64,000 nt of DNA from Streptomyces dysideae (GCF_001514305.1 NZ_KQ949089.1:1-64000), one strand, 5' to 3'; shown: positions 7,234-16,740, counted from the stretch's first letter. The notes: generated from the sequence alone by a model not told the origin. Numbers and translations: made by a program.

Positions 7234-8874
7234 ATGACCGCACTCGATCCCGCGCCGCCGCCCCCGCCGCGCGGGTCCCACCAGGCCACGGACCCCGGGC
7301 AGCGCCCGGCCCCCGACGGCCGCCCGGCCGGGCACACCGCCCCGGCCGGGCGCCGGCGTGCCCGCGCCGGCCGCCGCGCCCCCTTGCTGCTCGTCGTCCC
7401 GGCCTGCGTCGCCGCCGCCTTCGCTCTGCTCCCGCTCGGCTACCTCGCCGTCCGCGCCCTCGAACGCGGCCCCGGCTACGCCTGGGACGTCGTCGCCGAC
7501 GAACGCACCCTGCTCCTGCTCGGCCGCAGCCTCGGCCTCACCGCGGTCGTCGTGGCGGCCTGTCTGGTGCTGGGCGTCTCGCTGGCCTGGCTGACCGTGC
7601 GCACCGCCCTGCCCGGCGCCCGCGCCTGGGGCGTACTGGCCACGCTGCCGCTGGCCGTGCCCAGCTATGTCGCCGCCTTCACCTGGCTGGCCGCCGTCCC
7701 CGAGATCGCCGGGTTCACGGGGGCCGCGCTCGCGCTCACCCTCGTCAGCTTCCCCTACGTCCATCTGCCGGTGGCGGCCGCCCTGCGCGGCATCGACCCG
7801 GCCCAGGAAGAGGCCGCCCGCTCCCTCGGACACGGTCCGCTGCGCACCTTCCTCCGCGTCACCCTGCCGCAGCTGCGCCCGGCCGCCGCGGGCGGTGCGC
7901 TGCTCGTCGCGCTGTACGTGCTCTCCGACTTCGGCGCGGTCTCACTGATGCGGTACGACACCTTCACCCGGGCCATCCACACCTCGTACCGGGCGTCCTT
8001 CGACCGCACCCCGGCCGCCGCCCTCAGCGTCGTGCTGGTGGTGATGACGGTGGCGCTGGTCGCCGCCGAGGCCCGTACCCGCGGGCGCGCGGGCCACGCC
8101 AGGACGGGCGGCGGCACCGCACGCCCGGCCGTCCCGCTCCCGCTGGGCCGCTGGCGGATCCCCGCGCTGGCCTGGTGTGCGGGGGTGACGGCCGTCGCCG
8201 TGGTCTTCCCGCTCGGCTCCCTCGGCTACTGGCTGGCCGCCGGCACCTCCGCGACCTGGGACCTCGACGGCCTCGCCGGAGCCGCCTGGGCCACCCTCGG
8301 CGTCGCCGCCGCCGGAGCCGGCCTCACCACCCTGCTCGCCCTGCCCGTCGGTGTGATCGCCGCCCGCCACCGGGGCCGCGGCGCACGGCTCCTGGAACAG
8401 GCCGCCTACGCCGGACACGCGCTGCCCGGCATCACCGTCGCGCTCGCCCTCGTCTTCTTCGCGGTCCGCTACGCCTACCCGCTCTACCAGCAACTCCCCC
8501 TGCTGGTCTGCGCCTACGCCGTCCTCTTCCTGCCCGTCGCGGTCGCCGCCACCCGGGCCGCCGTACTCCAGGCGCCACCCGTACTGGAGGACGTCGCCCG
8601 CTCGCTGGGGCGGCGCCCGCTGCGGGTGCTGCGCGAGGTGACGGTGCCGCTGGCAGCCCCCGGCGTGGCGGCCGGGGCGGCACTCACCTTCGTCGTCTGC
8701 ATGAAGGAACTCCCCGCCACCCTCCTGCTCCGCCCCACCGGTATGGACACCCTCGCCACCCGGCTGTGGACCGAGACCGGAGCCGGCTCCTTCGCGGCCG
8801 CCGCCCCCTACGCCGCCGCGCTCATCCTGCTCGCCGCCGTCCCCTCCTACCTCCTGGGCAGGCACCGCACATGA
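7234..8874 (+). CDS. ferric-iron ABC transporter permease (fused two-domain, FbpB type)
   Basis: This 546-residue membrane protein has two homologous permease halves. Each carries the ATPase-contact loop: EEAARSLGHGPLRTFLRVTL in the first half and EDVARSLGRRPLRVLREVTV in the second. This duplicated architecture is usual for FbpB/FutB iron permeases. The N-terminus up to about residue 50 is proline- and arginine-rich and probably cytoplasmic. It lies 14 bases after the binding-protein gene, and its stop overlaps the start of the ATPase gene (ATGA), consistent with one operon. Confidence 0.92.
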   Translation: MTALDPAPPPPPRGSHQATDPGQRPAPDGRPAGHTAPAGRRRARAGRRAPLLLVVPACVAAAFALLPLGYLAVRALERGPGYAWDVVADERTLLLLGRSLGLTAVVVAACLVLGVSLAWLTVRTALPGARAWGVLATLPLAVPSYVAAFTWLAAVPEIAGFTGAALALTLVSFPYVHLPVAAALRGIDPAQEEAARSLGHGPLRTFLRVTLPQLRPAAAGGALLVALYVLSDFGAVSLMRYDTFTRAIHTSYRASFDRTPAAALSVVLVVMTVALVAAEARTRGRAGHARTGGGTARPAVPLPLGRWRIPALAWCAGVTAVAVVFPLGSLGYWLAAGTSATWDLDGLAGAAWATLGVAAAGAGLTTLLALPVGVIAARHRGRGARLLEQAAYAGHALPGITVALALVFFAVRYAYPLYQQLPLLVCAYAVLFLPVAVAATRAAVLQAPPVLEDVARSLGRRPLRVLREVTVPLAAPGVAAGAALTFVVCMKELPATLLLRPTGMDTLATRLWTETGAGSFAAAAPYAAALILLAAVPSYLLGRHRT

Positions 8875-9917
8875 ACGACCTCCGCATCGAGCGACTGACC
8901 AAGTCCTACGGCCCCGGGGCCCCCGTCCTCCAGGGCCTCGACCTCACGGTGCCGGGCGGCGCCCTGGCCGCCGTACTGGGCCCCTCCGGCTGCGGCAAGA
9001 CCACCCTGCTGCGCATCGTCGCGGGCTTCCTGCGCGCCGACACCGGCACGGTCACGGTCGGCGGCCGCACCCTCGTCGGGCCCGGCGTCCAACTGCCCCC
9101 GGAGCGGCGCCGTGTCGGCATCGTGCCGCAGGAGGGCGCCCTCTTCCCGCACCTGAGCGTGGCCCGCAACGTCGCGTTCGGACTGACCGGCCTCGACCGG
9201 GCCGAACGGCGCCGCCGCACCGAGGAGATGCTCGAACTCGTCGGCCTCGCCGGCTACGGCGACCGCATGCCGCACGAGCTGTCCGGCGGCCAGCAGCAGC
9301 GCATCGCCCTGGCCCGGGCACTCGCCCCGCGCCCCGAACTCGTCCTGCTCGACGAGCCGTTCAACGCCCTCGACAGCGCCCTGCGCGCCGGGGTGCGGGC
9401 CGACGTACGGACCGCGCTGCGGGCGACCGGGGCCACGGCGGTGCTGGTCACCCACGACCAGCAGGAGGCCCTGTCCAGCGCCGACGTCGTGGCCGTCGTA
9501 CGCGAAGGCCGGGTCGCTCAGTGCGCCACCCCGCAGGACCTCTACCGGCTCCCCGCCGACCCCTGGATCGCCGGCTTCGTCGGCGACGCCGTCCTGCTCC
9601 CCGGCACCGTCGGCAACGGCGGCGCCACGGCCACCACACCCCTCGGCCCCGTCACCCTCGCCGCCCCGCCCGGCGGACGGCGCACCGGCACGGTGGTGAT
9701 ACGCCCCGAGCAGCTGCGGCTCGCCGACACGGACACGGCGGACGCGGTACGGGGCACGGTGACCGATGTCTGCTTCTACGGCCACGACGCCATGGTCAGC
9801 GTCGCCGTGGACGGGATGGACGCGCCGGTGGACGTCCGGGTCGCGGGCCCGTTGCCCATCGGCCCGGGGGAGGAGACCGGCGTACGCGTGACCGGCGAGG
9901 CGACGCTGCACGCGTGA
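8871..9917 (+). CDS. ferric-iron ABC transporter ATP-binding protein (FbpC type)
   Basis: This 348-residue ATPase has Walker A GPSGCGKTTLLRIVAG, signature LSGGQQQRIALARALAPRP, Walker B ELVLLDEPFNALD and the switch histidine in VLVTHDQQEALS. A TOBE-like C-terminal domain follows (GTVVIRPEQLRLAD and VRGTVTDVCFYGHDAMVSV), as in FbpC proteins. The ATG at 8871 overlaps the permease stop. It powers iron import through the two preceding gene products. Its stop lies only 19 bases from the convergent nitroreductase-like gene, with no obvious terminator between. Confidence 0.93.
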   Translation: MNDLRIERLTKSYGPGAPVLQGLDLTVPGGALAAVLGPSGCGKTTLLRIVAGFLRADTGTVTVGGRTLVGPGVQLPPERRRVGIVPQEGALFPHLSVARNVAFGLTGLDRAERRRRTEEMLELVGLAGYGDRMPHELSGGQQQRIALARALAPRPELVLLDEPFNALDSALRAGVRADVRTALRATGATAVLVTHDQQEALSSADVVAVVREGRVAQCATPQDLYRLPADPWIAGFVGDAVLLPGTVGNGGATATTPLGPVTLAAPPGGRRTGTVVIRPEQLRLADTDTADAVRGTVTDVCFYGHDAMVSVAVDGMDAPVDVRVAGPLPIGPGEETGVRVTGEATLHA

Positions 9918-9936
9918 GGGTGGGGGGCGGGCCGCC

Positions 9937-10332
9937 TCACTCCACCAGATCCACCCGTATGGTGAGCAGATCCGTCCCCAACGCCCGCACCGCCAGGCTG
10001 TTGGCCCGGGGCAGACTCCGCAGCCGCGCCACCGGATCGTCGTCCGGCATCAGATGAGCCGTCCCCGTGTGCCACCGCCCCCGGATCCGCACCCGCACCC
10101 GCGGATCGGCCTTGATGTTGCGCACGTACTGCGACCGCTCCCCGAACTCCGAGACCAGCCAGAAGGAATCCCCGACCCGACGCCCGCCCACCGGCGTCTG
10201 CCGGGCCTGCCCGGAGACCCGGCCCGTGGTCTCCAGGACCGTCTGGAGGGGGAGACGACGGAGGAGCGGATTACCGACGCGCCGCTGGAATGTGGTGGCG
10301 GCACGGAACCTGAGGTCGGTGAGGCGGGACAT
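9937..10332 (-). CDS. F420-dependent nitroreductase/quinone-reductase family protein (DUF385)
   Basis: This is a 131-residue member of the deazaflavin-dependent nitroreductase (Ddn/DUF385) family. It has LETTGRVSGQARQTPVGG, GDSFWLVSEFGERSQYVRNI and DPRVRVRIRGRWHTG, the conserved core that binds F420H2 in this split-barrel fold. Proteins of this family reduce quinones, nitro compounds or other acceptors using F420H2. The substrate here is unknown. FbiC, needed to make F420, is encoded 3 kb away, and an F420-type LLM oxidoreductase lies between them. Confidence 0.85.
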   Translation of the reverse strand: MSRLTDLRFRAATTFQRRVGNPLLRRLPLQTVLETTGRVSGQARQTPVGGRRVGDSFWLVSEFGERSQYVRNIKADPRVRVRIRGRWHTGTAHLMPDDDPVARLRSLPRANSLAVRALGTDLLTIRVDLVE

Positions 10333-10458
10333 CGGCGGTGGCGCTCCTTGTCATGACGTTCGGTGAGAGGTCTCAGCAATGCTCTTCGAGCTGTAGCACG
10401 TAACGCGAGCACGCCACACGGGAACTGCACGACCAGCCCCCACCGCCCCGCAGACGAA

Positions 10459-11967
10459 TCACCGCCCCCCAGATCCCTCAGCCGGCCGCCCGAGAAACAC
10501 CGGATTGGTGAACGCCGCCATGACTCCCGGCAAAGGCCCAGCGGCAGCGTCATGCCGCAACTCCGCCCGCACATACGCCGCATACGAGGCCGACGTACGC
10601 CACTCCACCACCCCCACCCCCGACACCGGCAACGGCGCACTGCTGAACAGCACCCCCTGATCGGTCACGAAGCGCACCACACACCGCGGCGCCCCCGCCG
10701 CCTCCAGCCGGACCGTCACCGGCGTATCGCGATCCGTCTCCAACCGCTCCCCGATACCCGCCCGTTCACCCGGACCCCCCGTCACCGTGAACCCCAGCGT
10801 GATCTTCGCGGACTCGGCGACATACGACCGCCCGGCCCGGATCCCCTCCAGAACGGCCTCCCGCCTCAGGCCGTCGGCGAGGACGACGGTCTGCGGGCGC
10901 CCGACGACGTCCGGGGCGCGATGGGCGTCGCTGTTCCCCATGGCCGGAATCCACTCACGCCCCGACTGCCCTGTCTGCCCCGCCCGCACCGACGCGACGA
11001 GCATGCTGTCCCAGTCGGCCAGCGTCATCTCGTCGTCGGGCGTGTAGGGCCCGTTCCACACCTCGACCGCGTCCGCTTCGCCGAACCCGAACTTCCAGTT
11101 GCAGCCGACGCAGGTGGCGTGCGGGTGGGCCGGTACGACCAGGCCGCCCGCCCGCCGGATCTGCCGGGCGAACCGGCCGAAGCGGTTGTCGCGGGCCCGG
11201 TACCGCCAGTCCACGAACGTCCCCGGCTCGGTGCCGAGTGCCACCACGTGCCCGTTCCGCGTCGTGACCTCCTCGCCCAGCATGATCAGCAGGTCGTCAC
11301 CCGCCACGTCCGCCCAGTGCGCGTGCGCCGACGACGTGTTGTGCTCGGAGCTGTTGATGAAGTCCAGGCCGGCCGCCCGCGCCAGCGCCGCGATCCCGGC
11401 GGGCGTACGGCGGCCGTCCGAGTACCAGGAGTGGATGTGGCAGTCACCCCGGTACCAGTCCCGCCCCCGCCCCTTCGCCCGCTCCGGCGGATACACGGGG
11501 GGCACGACGGGCGCCGGTTCGCCGTAGGTCAGCGCGATCGTGATCTCGTACGCCAGGCCCTGCGGCGCCACCGTGTACGGCCCGAGCGCGATGTGCCACG
11601 TGCCCTCCCGCACCGGCCCGGGGAGGTACCCCGGCGTCGCGTCGTCCGCGCGGAGGAAGAACTCCGTGCGGGCCCCTCCCGACCAGCCCCGGAAGCCCGT
11701 CCCGCCGAGCTCGGTGCCCCGCTCGTCGAAGATGCCGACGTCCAGGGCGTTGCCCGGGGTGCCCGCCGGGACGGACGGCTTCTCGTAGGTGTACGAGACG
11801 CGCAACTCCCTTACACCGCTGGGGACTTCTACGGGCACGTACACGAAGTCGGGCGAGCCGGCGGGCAGCGTCCCGCGCACCGTCCTCGTCTCCTGGTCGT
11901 CCCGGCCCTCGGCGGCCGACGCGAAGCTCACGCTTCCCAACGTAGGCGCGACGGCGGCACCCGTCAC
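10459..11967 (-). CDS. CehA/McbA-type PHP-domain metallohydrolase, exported
   Basis: The protein is about 502 residues. The C-terminal half is a PHP-type metal-dependent hydrolase with RGDCHIHSWYSDGRRTP, FINSSEHNT, GEEVTTRNGHVVALG, VVPAHPHA and MGNSDAHR, which supply the metal-binding histidines and aspartates. The N-terminal half is a beta-rich domain ending YPPERAKGRG. The start is uncertain. GTG at 11967 gives a short hydrophobic leader with an A-S-A-A cleavage-like site, and the frame stays open further upstream toward the divergent LLM gene. Substrates of CehA-like proteins are phospho- or carbamate esters; none can be inferred here. Confidence 0.75.
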   Translation of the reverse strand: MTGAAVAPTLGSVSFASAAEGRDDQETRTVRGTLPAGSPDFVYVPVEVPSGVRELRVSYTYEKPSVPAGTPGNALDVGIFDERGTELGGTGFRGWSGGARTEFFLRADDATPGYLPGPVREGTWHIALGPYTVAPQGLAYEITIALTYGEPAPVVPPVYPPERAKGRGRDWYRGDCHIHSWYSDGRRTPAGIAALARAAGLDFINSSEHNTSSAHAHWADVAGDDLLIMLGEEVTTRNGHVVALGTEPGTFVDWRYRARDNRFGRFARQIRRAGGLVVPAHPHATCVGCNWKFGFGEADAVEVWNGPYTPDDEMTLADWDSMLVASVRAGQTGQSGREWIPAMGNSDAHRAPDVVGRPQTVVLADGLRREAVLEGIRAGRSYVAESAKITLGFTVTGGPGERAGIGERLETDRDTPVTVRLEAAGAPRCVVRFVTDQGVLFSSAPLPVSGVGVVEWRTSASYAAYVRAELRHDAAAGPLPGVMAAFTNPVFLGRPAEGSGGR

Positions 11968-12067
11968 GAGCAGAACGCGCCCGATGCCGATGCCGACTGG
12001 TCGGTATGGACAGGAGAGGCGCGGCCGGGTACAAGAAGAGGACCCGCCGCGTACCGAGAGGCACTCC

Positions 12068-12934
12068 ATGCGTATCGCCGTCACGATCTTCCTCACCGAC
12101 GAGACGATCACCCCGACCCGACTCGCCCGTGAGCTGGAGCAGCGCGGTTTCGCCGGGCTGTACCTCCCGGAGCACACCCACATCCCCGTCGAGCGGACCA
12201 CCCCGTACCCGGCCGGCGGCGACCTGCCGCCCGAGTACGGCCGTACCCTCGACCCCTTCGTCGCCCTCGGCCAGGCCGCGGCCGTCACCGACCGCCTCGG
12301 CCTCGGCACCGGCATCACGCTGGTCGCCCAGCACGACCCGATCGACCTCGCCAAGCAGATCGCGACCGTGGACCACCTGTCCGGCGGACGGTTCACCCTC
12401 GGGCTGGGCTTCGGCTGGAACGTGGAGGAGGCCGCCGACCACGGCGTGCAGTGGCGTACCCGGCGCGAGCTCGTCCGCGACCGGATGGCCCTCATGCGCG
12501 CCCTCTGGGCCGACGAACCCACCGCCTACGACGGGGAGTTCGGCAGCGTGCGCGCCAGCTCCGCCCACCCCAAGCCCGTACAGAAGCCGCGCGGCCCGGT
12601 CGTCGGCCCCCGCACGCTCATCGGCGGAGCGGCTGGACCCAAGCTGTTCTCCCACATCTGCGAGTACGCCGACGGCTGGCTCCCGATCGGCGGGCGGGGA
12701 CTCGGCGAGACCCTGCCGCTCCTCCGCGCCGCCTGGGTCGACGCGGGCCGCGACCCGGGCGCCCTCCAGGTCGTCCCGTACGCCGTCCACCCGACCCCGG
12801 GCAAGCTCGCGCACTACGCGGAGCTCGGCATCGAGGAGGTCGTCGTCCAGCTGCCGCCGGCGGGGGAGGCCGAGGTGCTGAGCGCCCTGGACGGATACGC
12901 GGCGTTTCTCCCCAACTCCGATGACACCGTGTAA
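12068..12934 (+). CDS. LLM-class F420-dependent oxidoreductase
   Basis: This is a 288-residue luciferase-like TIM-barrel protein. It starts MRIAVTIFLTDETITPTRLA and shows LYLPEHTHIPVER, RLGLGTGITLVAQHDPIDLA, FTLGLGFGWNVEEA and KPRGPVVGPRTLIGG, typical of the actinobacterial F420-dependent LLM subfamily. It would transfer hydride between F420 and an unknown organic substrate in the cytoplasm. It is divergent from the PHP hydrolase and is followed 69 bases later by fbiC, which makes the F420 precursor FO. Confidence 0.88.
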   Translation: MRIAVTIFLTDETITPTRLARELEQRGFAGLYLPEHTHIPVERTTPYPAGGDLPPEYGRTLDPFVALGQAAAVTDRLGLGTGITLVAQHDPIDLAKQIATVDHLSGGRFTLGLGFGWNVEEAADHGVQWRTRRELVRDRMALMRALWADEPTAYDGEFGSVRASSAHPKPVQKPRGPVVGPRTLIGGAAGPKLFSHICEYADGWLPIGGRGLGETLPLLRAAWVDAGRDPGALQVVPYAVHPTPGKLAHYAELGIEEVVVQLPPAGEAEVLSALDGYAAFLPNSDDTV

Positions 12935-12991
12935 CGCCCGCCGCCCGGGGGCGATCCGAGCGGTGCCTGTCTGCTCTGATCACCCCGCTCG

Positions 12992-12997
12992 TATGCT
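12992..12997 (+). promoter_or_regulatory. candidate -10 box for a leaderless fbiC transcript
   Basis: TATGCT ends six bases before the fbiC ATG at 13004. Transcription would then begin at or very near the A of the start codon. There is no Shine-Dalgarno sequence at normal spacing, so leaderless translation is plausible. This rests on spacing alone. Confidence 0.35.
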
Positions 12998-13003
12998 CGA
13001 AGG

Positions 13004-15589
13004 ATGACGACCTCCGCGACCTCCGGAACCGGCCCGACCGAGAACTCCATGCGTCGCGCCCTCAAACGCGCCAGGGACGGCGTCACCCTCGACGCCGGCG
13101 AGGCGGCCGTCCTTCTCCAGGCCCGCGGTGAGGCCCTCGACGACCTCACCGCGTCCGCCGCCCGGGTGCGCGACGCGGGCCTCGAGGCGGCGGGCCGTCC
13201 CGGCGTCATCACGTACTCCAAGAGCGTCTTCATCCCCCTCACCCGGCTGTGCCGGGACAAGTGCCACTACTGCACCTTCGTCACCGTCCCCGGCAAGCTG
13301 CGCCGGGCCGGCCACGGGATGTTCATGTCCCCCGACGAGGTCCTCGACATCGCCCGCAAGGGCGCCGCCCTCGGCTGCAAGGAAGCCCTGATCACCCTCG
13401 GCGACAAGCCCGAGGACCGCTGGCCGGAGGCGCGCGAGTGGCTCGACGCGCACGGCTACGACGACACCATCGCCTACGTCCGCGCCATCTCCATCCGCAT
13501 CCTGGAGGAGACGGGGCTGCTGCCGCACCTCAACCCGGGGGTCATGTCCTGGACGGACTTCCAGCGCCTGAAGCCGGTCGCGCCGAGCATGGGCATGATG
13601 CTGGAGACGACGGCTGAGCGGCTGTGGTCGGAGCCGGGCGGCCCGCACCACGGCTCCCCGGACAAGGAACCGGCGGTGCGGCTGCGGGTGTTGGAGGACG
13701 CGGGGCGCTCGTCCGTCCCCTTCACCAGCGGTCTGCTGATCGGCATCGGCGAGACCTTCGAGGAGCGCGCCGAGTCCCTCTTCGCGCTGCGCCGGGTGTC
13801 CCGCTCGTACCACGGCATCCAGGAACTGATCATCCAGAACTTCCGCGCCAAGCCGGACACCGCGATGCGCGGCATGCCGGATGCGGAACTCGACGAGCTG
13901 GTCGCCACGGTGGCGGTGGCCCGCCACATCATGGGCCCGAGCGCCTGCCTCCAGGCCCCTCCCAACCTGGTCGACTCCGAGTACGAGCGCCTGATCGGCG
14001 CCGGTATCGACGACTGGGGCGGAGTGTCCCCGCTCACCATCGACCACGTGAACCCGGAACGCCCCTGGCCGCAGATCGAGGAGCTCACCGACAGGTCCGC
14101 CGCGGCCGGCTTCGAACTGCGGGAACGTCTCTGCGTGTACCCGGAGTTCGTACGGCGGGGCGAGCCCTGGCTGGACCCGCGGCTGCTGCCGCACGTACGG
14201 GCACTCGCCGACCCGGAGACGGGCCTGGCCCGCCCGGACGCGGTGGTCGAGGGCCACCCGTGGCAGGAGCCGGAGGAGGTGTTCGTCCCGTCCGGCCGTA
14301 CGGATCTGCACGCGTCGATCGACACCGAGGGCCGTACGTCCGACCGCCGCGACGACTTCGACGAGGTGTACGGCGACTGGGGCGCCCTGCGCGAGGCAGC
14401 CGCCCCCGGCATGGTGCCGGAGCGCATCGACACGGACGTACGAGAGGCACTGCGGACCGCGGCCGACGACCCGACCCGGCTGACCGACGCCGAGGCGCTG
14501 GCCCTGCTGCACGCGGACGGCCCGGCGCTGGACGCCCTGACCCGGATCGCGGACGACGTCCGCAAGTCGGCGGTCGGCGACGACGTGACATACATCGTCA
14601 CGCGGAACATCAACTTCACCAACGTCTGCTACACGGGCTGCCGCTTCTGCGCCTTCGCACAGCGCCGCACGGACGCCGACGCGTACACGCTCTCCCTGGA
14701 CCAGGTCGCCGACCGGGCCCAACAGGCCTGGGACGTGGGCGCGGTGGAGGTCTGCATGCAGGGCGGCATCCATCCGGACCTGCCGGGGACGGCGTACTTC
14801 GACATCGCGCGCGCGGTGAAGTCCCGCGTCCCCGGCATGCACGTCCACGCGTTCTCGCCCATGGAGGTCGTGAACGGCGCGACCAGGACGGGTCTTTCGA
14901 TCCGCGAGTGGCTCACGGCGGCGAAGGAGGCCGGGCTGGACTCCATCCCCGGCACGGCCGCCGAGATCCTCGACGACGAGGTCCGCTGGGTGCTGACCAA
15001 GGGCAAGCTGCCGACGGCGACCTGGATCGAGGTCGTCACGACGGCACACGAGCTGGGCATCCGGTCGAGCTCGACGATGATGTACGGCCACGTGGACCAG
15101 CCGCGCCACTGGCTGGGCCACCTGCGCACGCTCGCCGGCATCCAGCAACGCACCGGCGGCTTCACCGAGTTCGTCACGCTCCCCTTCATCCACACGAACG
15201 CGCCGGTGTACTTGGCGGGCATTTCGAGGCCGGGTCCGACGATGCGGGACAACCGCGCGGTGACGGCGATGGCGAGGTTGCTGCTGCACCCGCACATCCC
15301 CAACATCCAGACCAGCTGGGTGAAGCTCGGCACCGAGGGCGCGGCGGAGATGCTGCGCTCGGGCGCCAACGACCTCGGCGGCACGCTGATGGAGGAGACG
15401 ATCTCGAGGATGGCGGGCTCGTCGTACGGCTCGTACAAGTCGGTCAGGGACCTGATCGCGGTGGCGGACGCGGCGGGCCGCCCGGCGAAGCCGCGCATGA
15501 CGCTGTACGGCGAGGTGCCGGAGGAACGGCAGCGCGCGGCGTCCGCCTCGGACGGGCACCTGCCGGAGCTGCTGCCGGTGCTGGACTGA
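13004..15589 (+). CDS. fbiC: FO synthase, fused CofG-CofH
   Basis: This 861-residue protein is the bifunctional radical-SAM enzyme that makes FO, the deazaflavin core of coenzyme F420, from tyrosine and the flavin precursor 5-amino-6-ribitylaminouracil. The N-terminal CofG-like half has the iron-sulfur motif CRDKCHYC near residue 83. The C-terminal CofH-like half has CYTGCRFC near residue 545, followed by CMQGGIHPDLPG. Length and two-domain order match actinobacterial FbiC. It acts in the cytoplasm. A TATGCT hexamer immediately upstream suggests a leaderless message. F420-using enzymes are encoded just upstream. Confidence 0.97.
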   Translation: MTTSATSGTGPTENSMRRALKRARDGVTLDAGEAAVLLQARGEALDDLTASAARVRDAGLEAAGRPGVITYSKSVFIPLTRLCRDKCHYCTFVTVPGKLRRAGHGMFMSPDEVLDIARKGAALGCKEALITLGDKPEDRWPEAREWLDAHGYDDTIAYVRAISIRILEETGLLPHLNPGVMSWTDFQRLKPVAPSMGMMLETTAERLWSEPGGPHHGSPDKEPAVRLRVLEDAGRSSVPFTSGLLIGIGETFEERAESLFALRRVSRSYHGIQELIIQNFRAKPDTAMRGMPDAELDELVATVAVARHIMGPSACLQAPPNLVDSEYERLIGAGIDDWGGVSPLTIDHVNPERPWPQIEELTDRSAAAGFELRERLCVYPEFVRRGEPWLDPRLLPHVRALADPETGLARPDAVVEGHPWQEPEEVFVPSGRTDLHASIDTEGRTSDRRDDFDEVYGDWGALREAAAPGMVPERIDTDVREALRTAADDPTRLTDAEALALLHADGPALDALTRIADDVRKSAVGDDVTYIVTRNINFTNVCYTGCRFCAFAQRRTDADAYTLSLDQVADRAQQAWDVGAVEVCMQGGIHPDLPGTAYFDIARAVKSRVPGMHVHAFSPMEVVNGATRTGLSIREWLTAAKEAGLDSIPGTAAEILDDEVRWVLTKGKLPTATWIEVVTTAHELGIRSSSTMMYGHVDQPRHWLGHLRTLAGIQQRTGGFTEFVTLPFIHTNAPVYLAGISRPGPTMRDNRAVTAMARLLLHPHIPNIQTSWVKLGTEGAAEMLRSGANDLGGTLMEETISRMAGSSYGSYKSVRDLIAVADAAGRPAKPRMTLYGEVPEERQRAASASDGHLPELLPVLD

Positions 15590-15662
15590 GGGCAGGGCTG
15601 GAGGCGGCTCGCAGTACGATGATCGGACCCCTGCTGGAGGGGTCCTGTCACTGAGGAGATGC

Positions 15663-16244
15663 GTGCCCGTGCCTGCCCGTCGGGTTCCCTCGTGGGCCTG
15701 GGTGACCGGCCTGACAGTGGGAGCGGTAGCGGTGGTCGCCTTCCTGACCGTGAAGGCGGACCAGGGCCCGCACCCCACCGCCACCACGGAGAGCCGCCCG
15801 AGCGCGTCGGCGACGCCGGGTACGAAGCCGTCCCCGGCGCCGGAGAAGACCGAGTCCACCGTGGTCCCGGACGACTCCGGCACCGGCCGCCGGATCGTCT
15901 ACTCCGTCGGCGAGAAGCGGGTGTGGCTGGTGGACGCGAGTGACACACCGCGCCGCACCTTCGCCGTCTGGCCGGGCACGGTGAGCCCCGACCCCGGCAC
16001 CTACACGGTCTCGACCCGCACCCGCGGTGCCATCACCGGCTCCGACGGGGTGCGGATCGAGCGCATCGTGTACTTCGCCGCGAAGTCCGGCGTCAACGTC
16101 GCCTTCTCCAACGCGGTGGACGGCTCCTCGCCTCCGCCGGCCGCGTCCGGCACCCAGACCGGCGGGGTGCGCATGCGCACGGCGGACGGGGCGGCCCTGT
16201 GGACGTTCGGTGAGGCGGGGACGACGGTAGTGGTGCTCAGCTAG
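15663..16244 (+). CDS. membrane-anchored L,D-transpeptidase-like protein lacking the catalytic cysteine
   Basis: This protein of about 193 residues has one N-terminal membrane helix (WAWVTGLTVGAVAVVAFLTV), a Thr/Ser/Pro-rich stalk (residues 35-75), and a YkuD-like domain. That domain reads IVYSVGEKRVWLVDASDTPR and ends GGVRMRTADGAALWTF followed by GTTVVVL. In active L,D-transpeptidases the equivalent motif is SHGC(I/V)R, and here the cysteine position is glycine. It may bind peptidoglycan peptides without crosslinking, or be a decayed enzyme. GAGGAG at 15653 supports GTG 15663 or 15669. Its stop overlaps the convergent DUF2165 gene by eight bases. Confidence 0.65.
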   Translation: MPVPARRVPSWAWVTGLTVGAVAVVAFLTVKADQGPHPTATTESRPSASATPGTKPSPAPEKTESTVVPDDSGTGRRIVYSVGEKRVWLVDASDTPRRTFAVWPGTVSPDPGTYTVSTRTRGAITGSDGVRIERIVYFAAKSGVNVAFSNAVDGSSPPPAASGTQTGGVRMRTADGAALWTFGEAGTTVVVLS

Positions 16245-16740
16245 CGGAGTCGGCCCTCTTGCCGCCGGTCGACTGGACGACGAGCAGCACGACCCCGCTG
16301 AGCAGGAACACCCGCAGGGCGGCGTCGAGCCCGTTCCAGGTGTCGGACTGCCACATGGCGAACCACTCCCCGCCGATCGCGATGAACCCGGCACCGAAGA
16401 GCAGCATGAGCATGAGCAGCCCGTACGTGGAGACACTCCGCGCCCGGCCGTGATCCCGCCGGATCCACAGCCAGGTCCCGTAGAGAAGCACGAGCGCGGC
16501 GAGCGTCTCCCAGCCGATGATCGCGATGTAGGCGGCGTCCTGCAGCCCCTCACTGGTGATGGCCCGCCACATCAGGTCGTCGTCCTTGAACGTGGTGTCC
16601 ATGGCGAGGACATGTCTGACGAACTGCTGATTGGTCCCGAAGTCGGTGATGTTCCCGAAGGCCACGAGGGCGGTGTAGAGGGCGACGGTGCCGGTCAGGA
16701 GGGCGGCGGCAAGCGTTAAGGCGCGTGGGTTTGTGGACAT
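16237..16740 (-). CDS. DUF2165 small integral membrane protein
   Basis: This 167-residue protein has four hydrophobic segments: LTLAAALLTGTVALYTALVA, YIAIIGWETLAALVLLYGTW, YGLLMLMLLFGAGFIAIGG and LRVFLLSGVVLLVV. It also has the family's conserved extracytoplasmic loop FVRHVLAMDTTF and a WRAI motif, which identify DUF2165. The function of this family is unknown. ATG 16740 gives the first helix directly; an alternative ATG lies nine bases upstream. It is convergent with, and overlaps, the L,D-transpeptidase-like gene. Confidence 0.8.
   Translation of the reverse strand: MSTNPRALTLAAALLTGTVALYTALVAFGNITDFGTNQQFVRHVLAMDTTFKDDDLMWRAITSEGLQDAAYIAIIGWETLAALVLLYGTWLWIRRDHGRARSVSTYGLLMLMLLFGAGFIAIGGEWFAMWQSDTWNGLDAALRVFLLSGVVLLVVQSTGGKRADSAS

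Noticed and set aside
12980..15883. A 967-codon minus-strand frame
   Set aside because: It is antisense to fbiC with no recognisable motif; fbiC has clear radical-SAM motifs.
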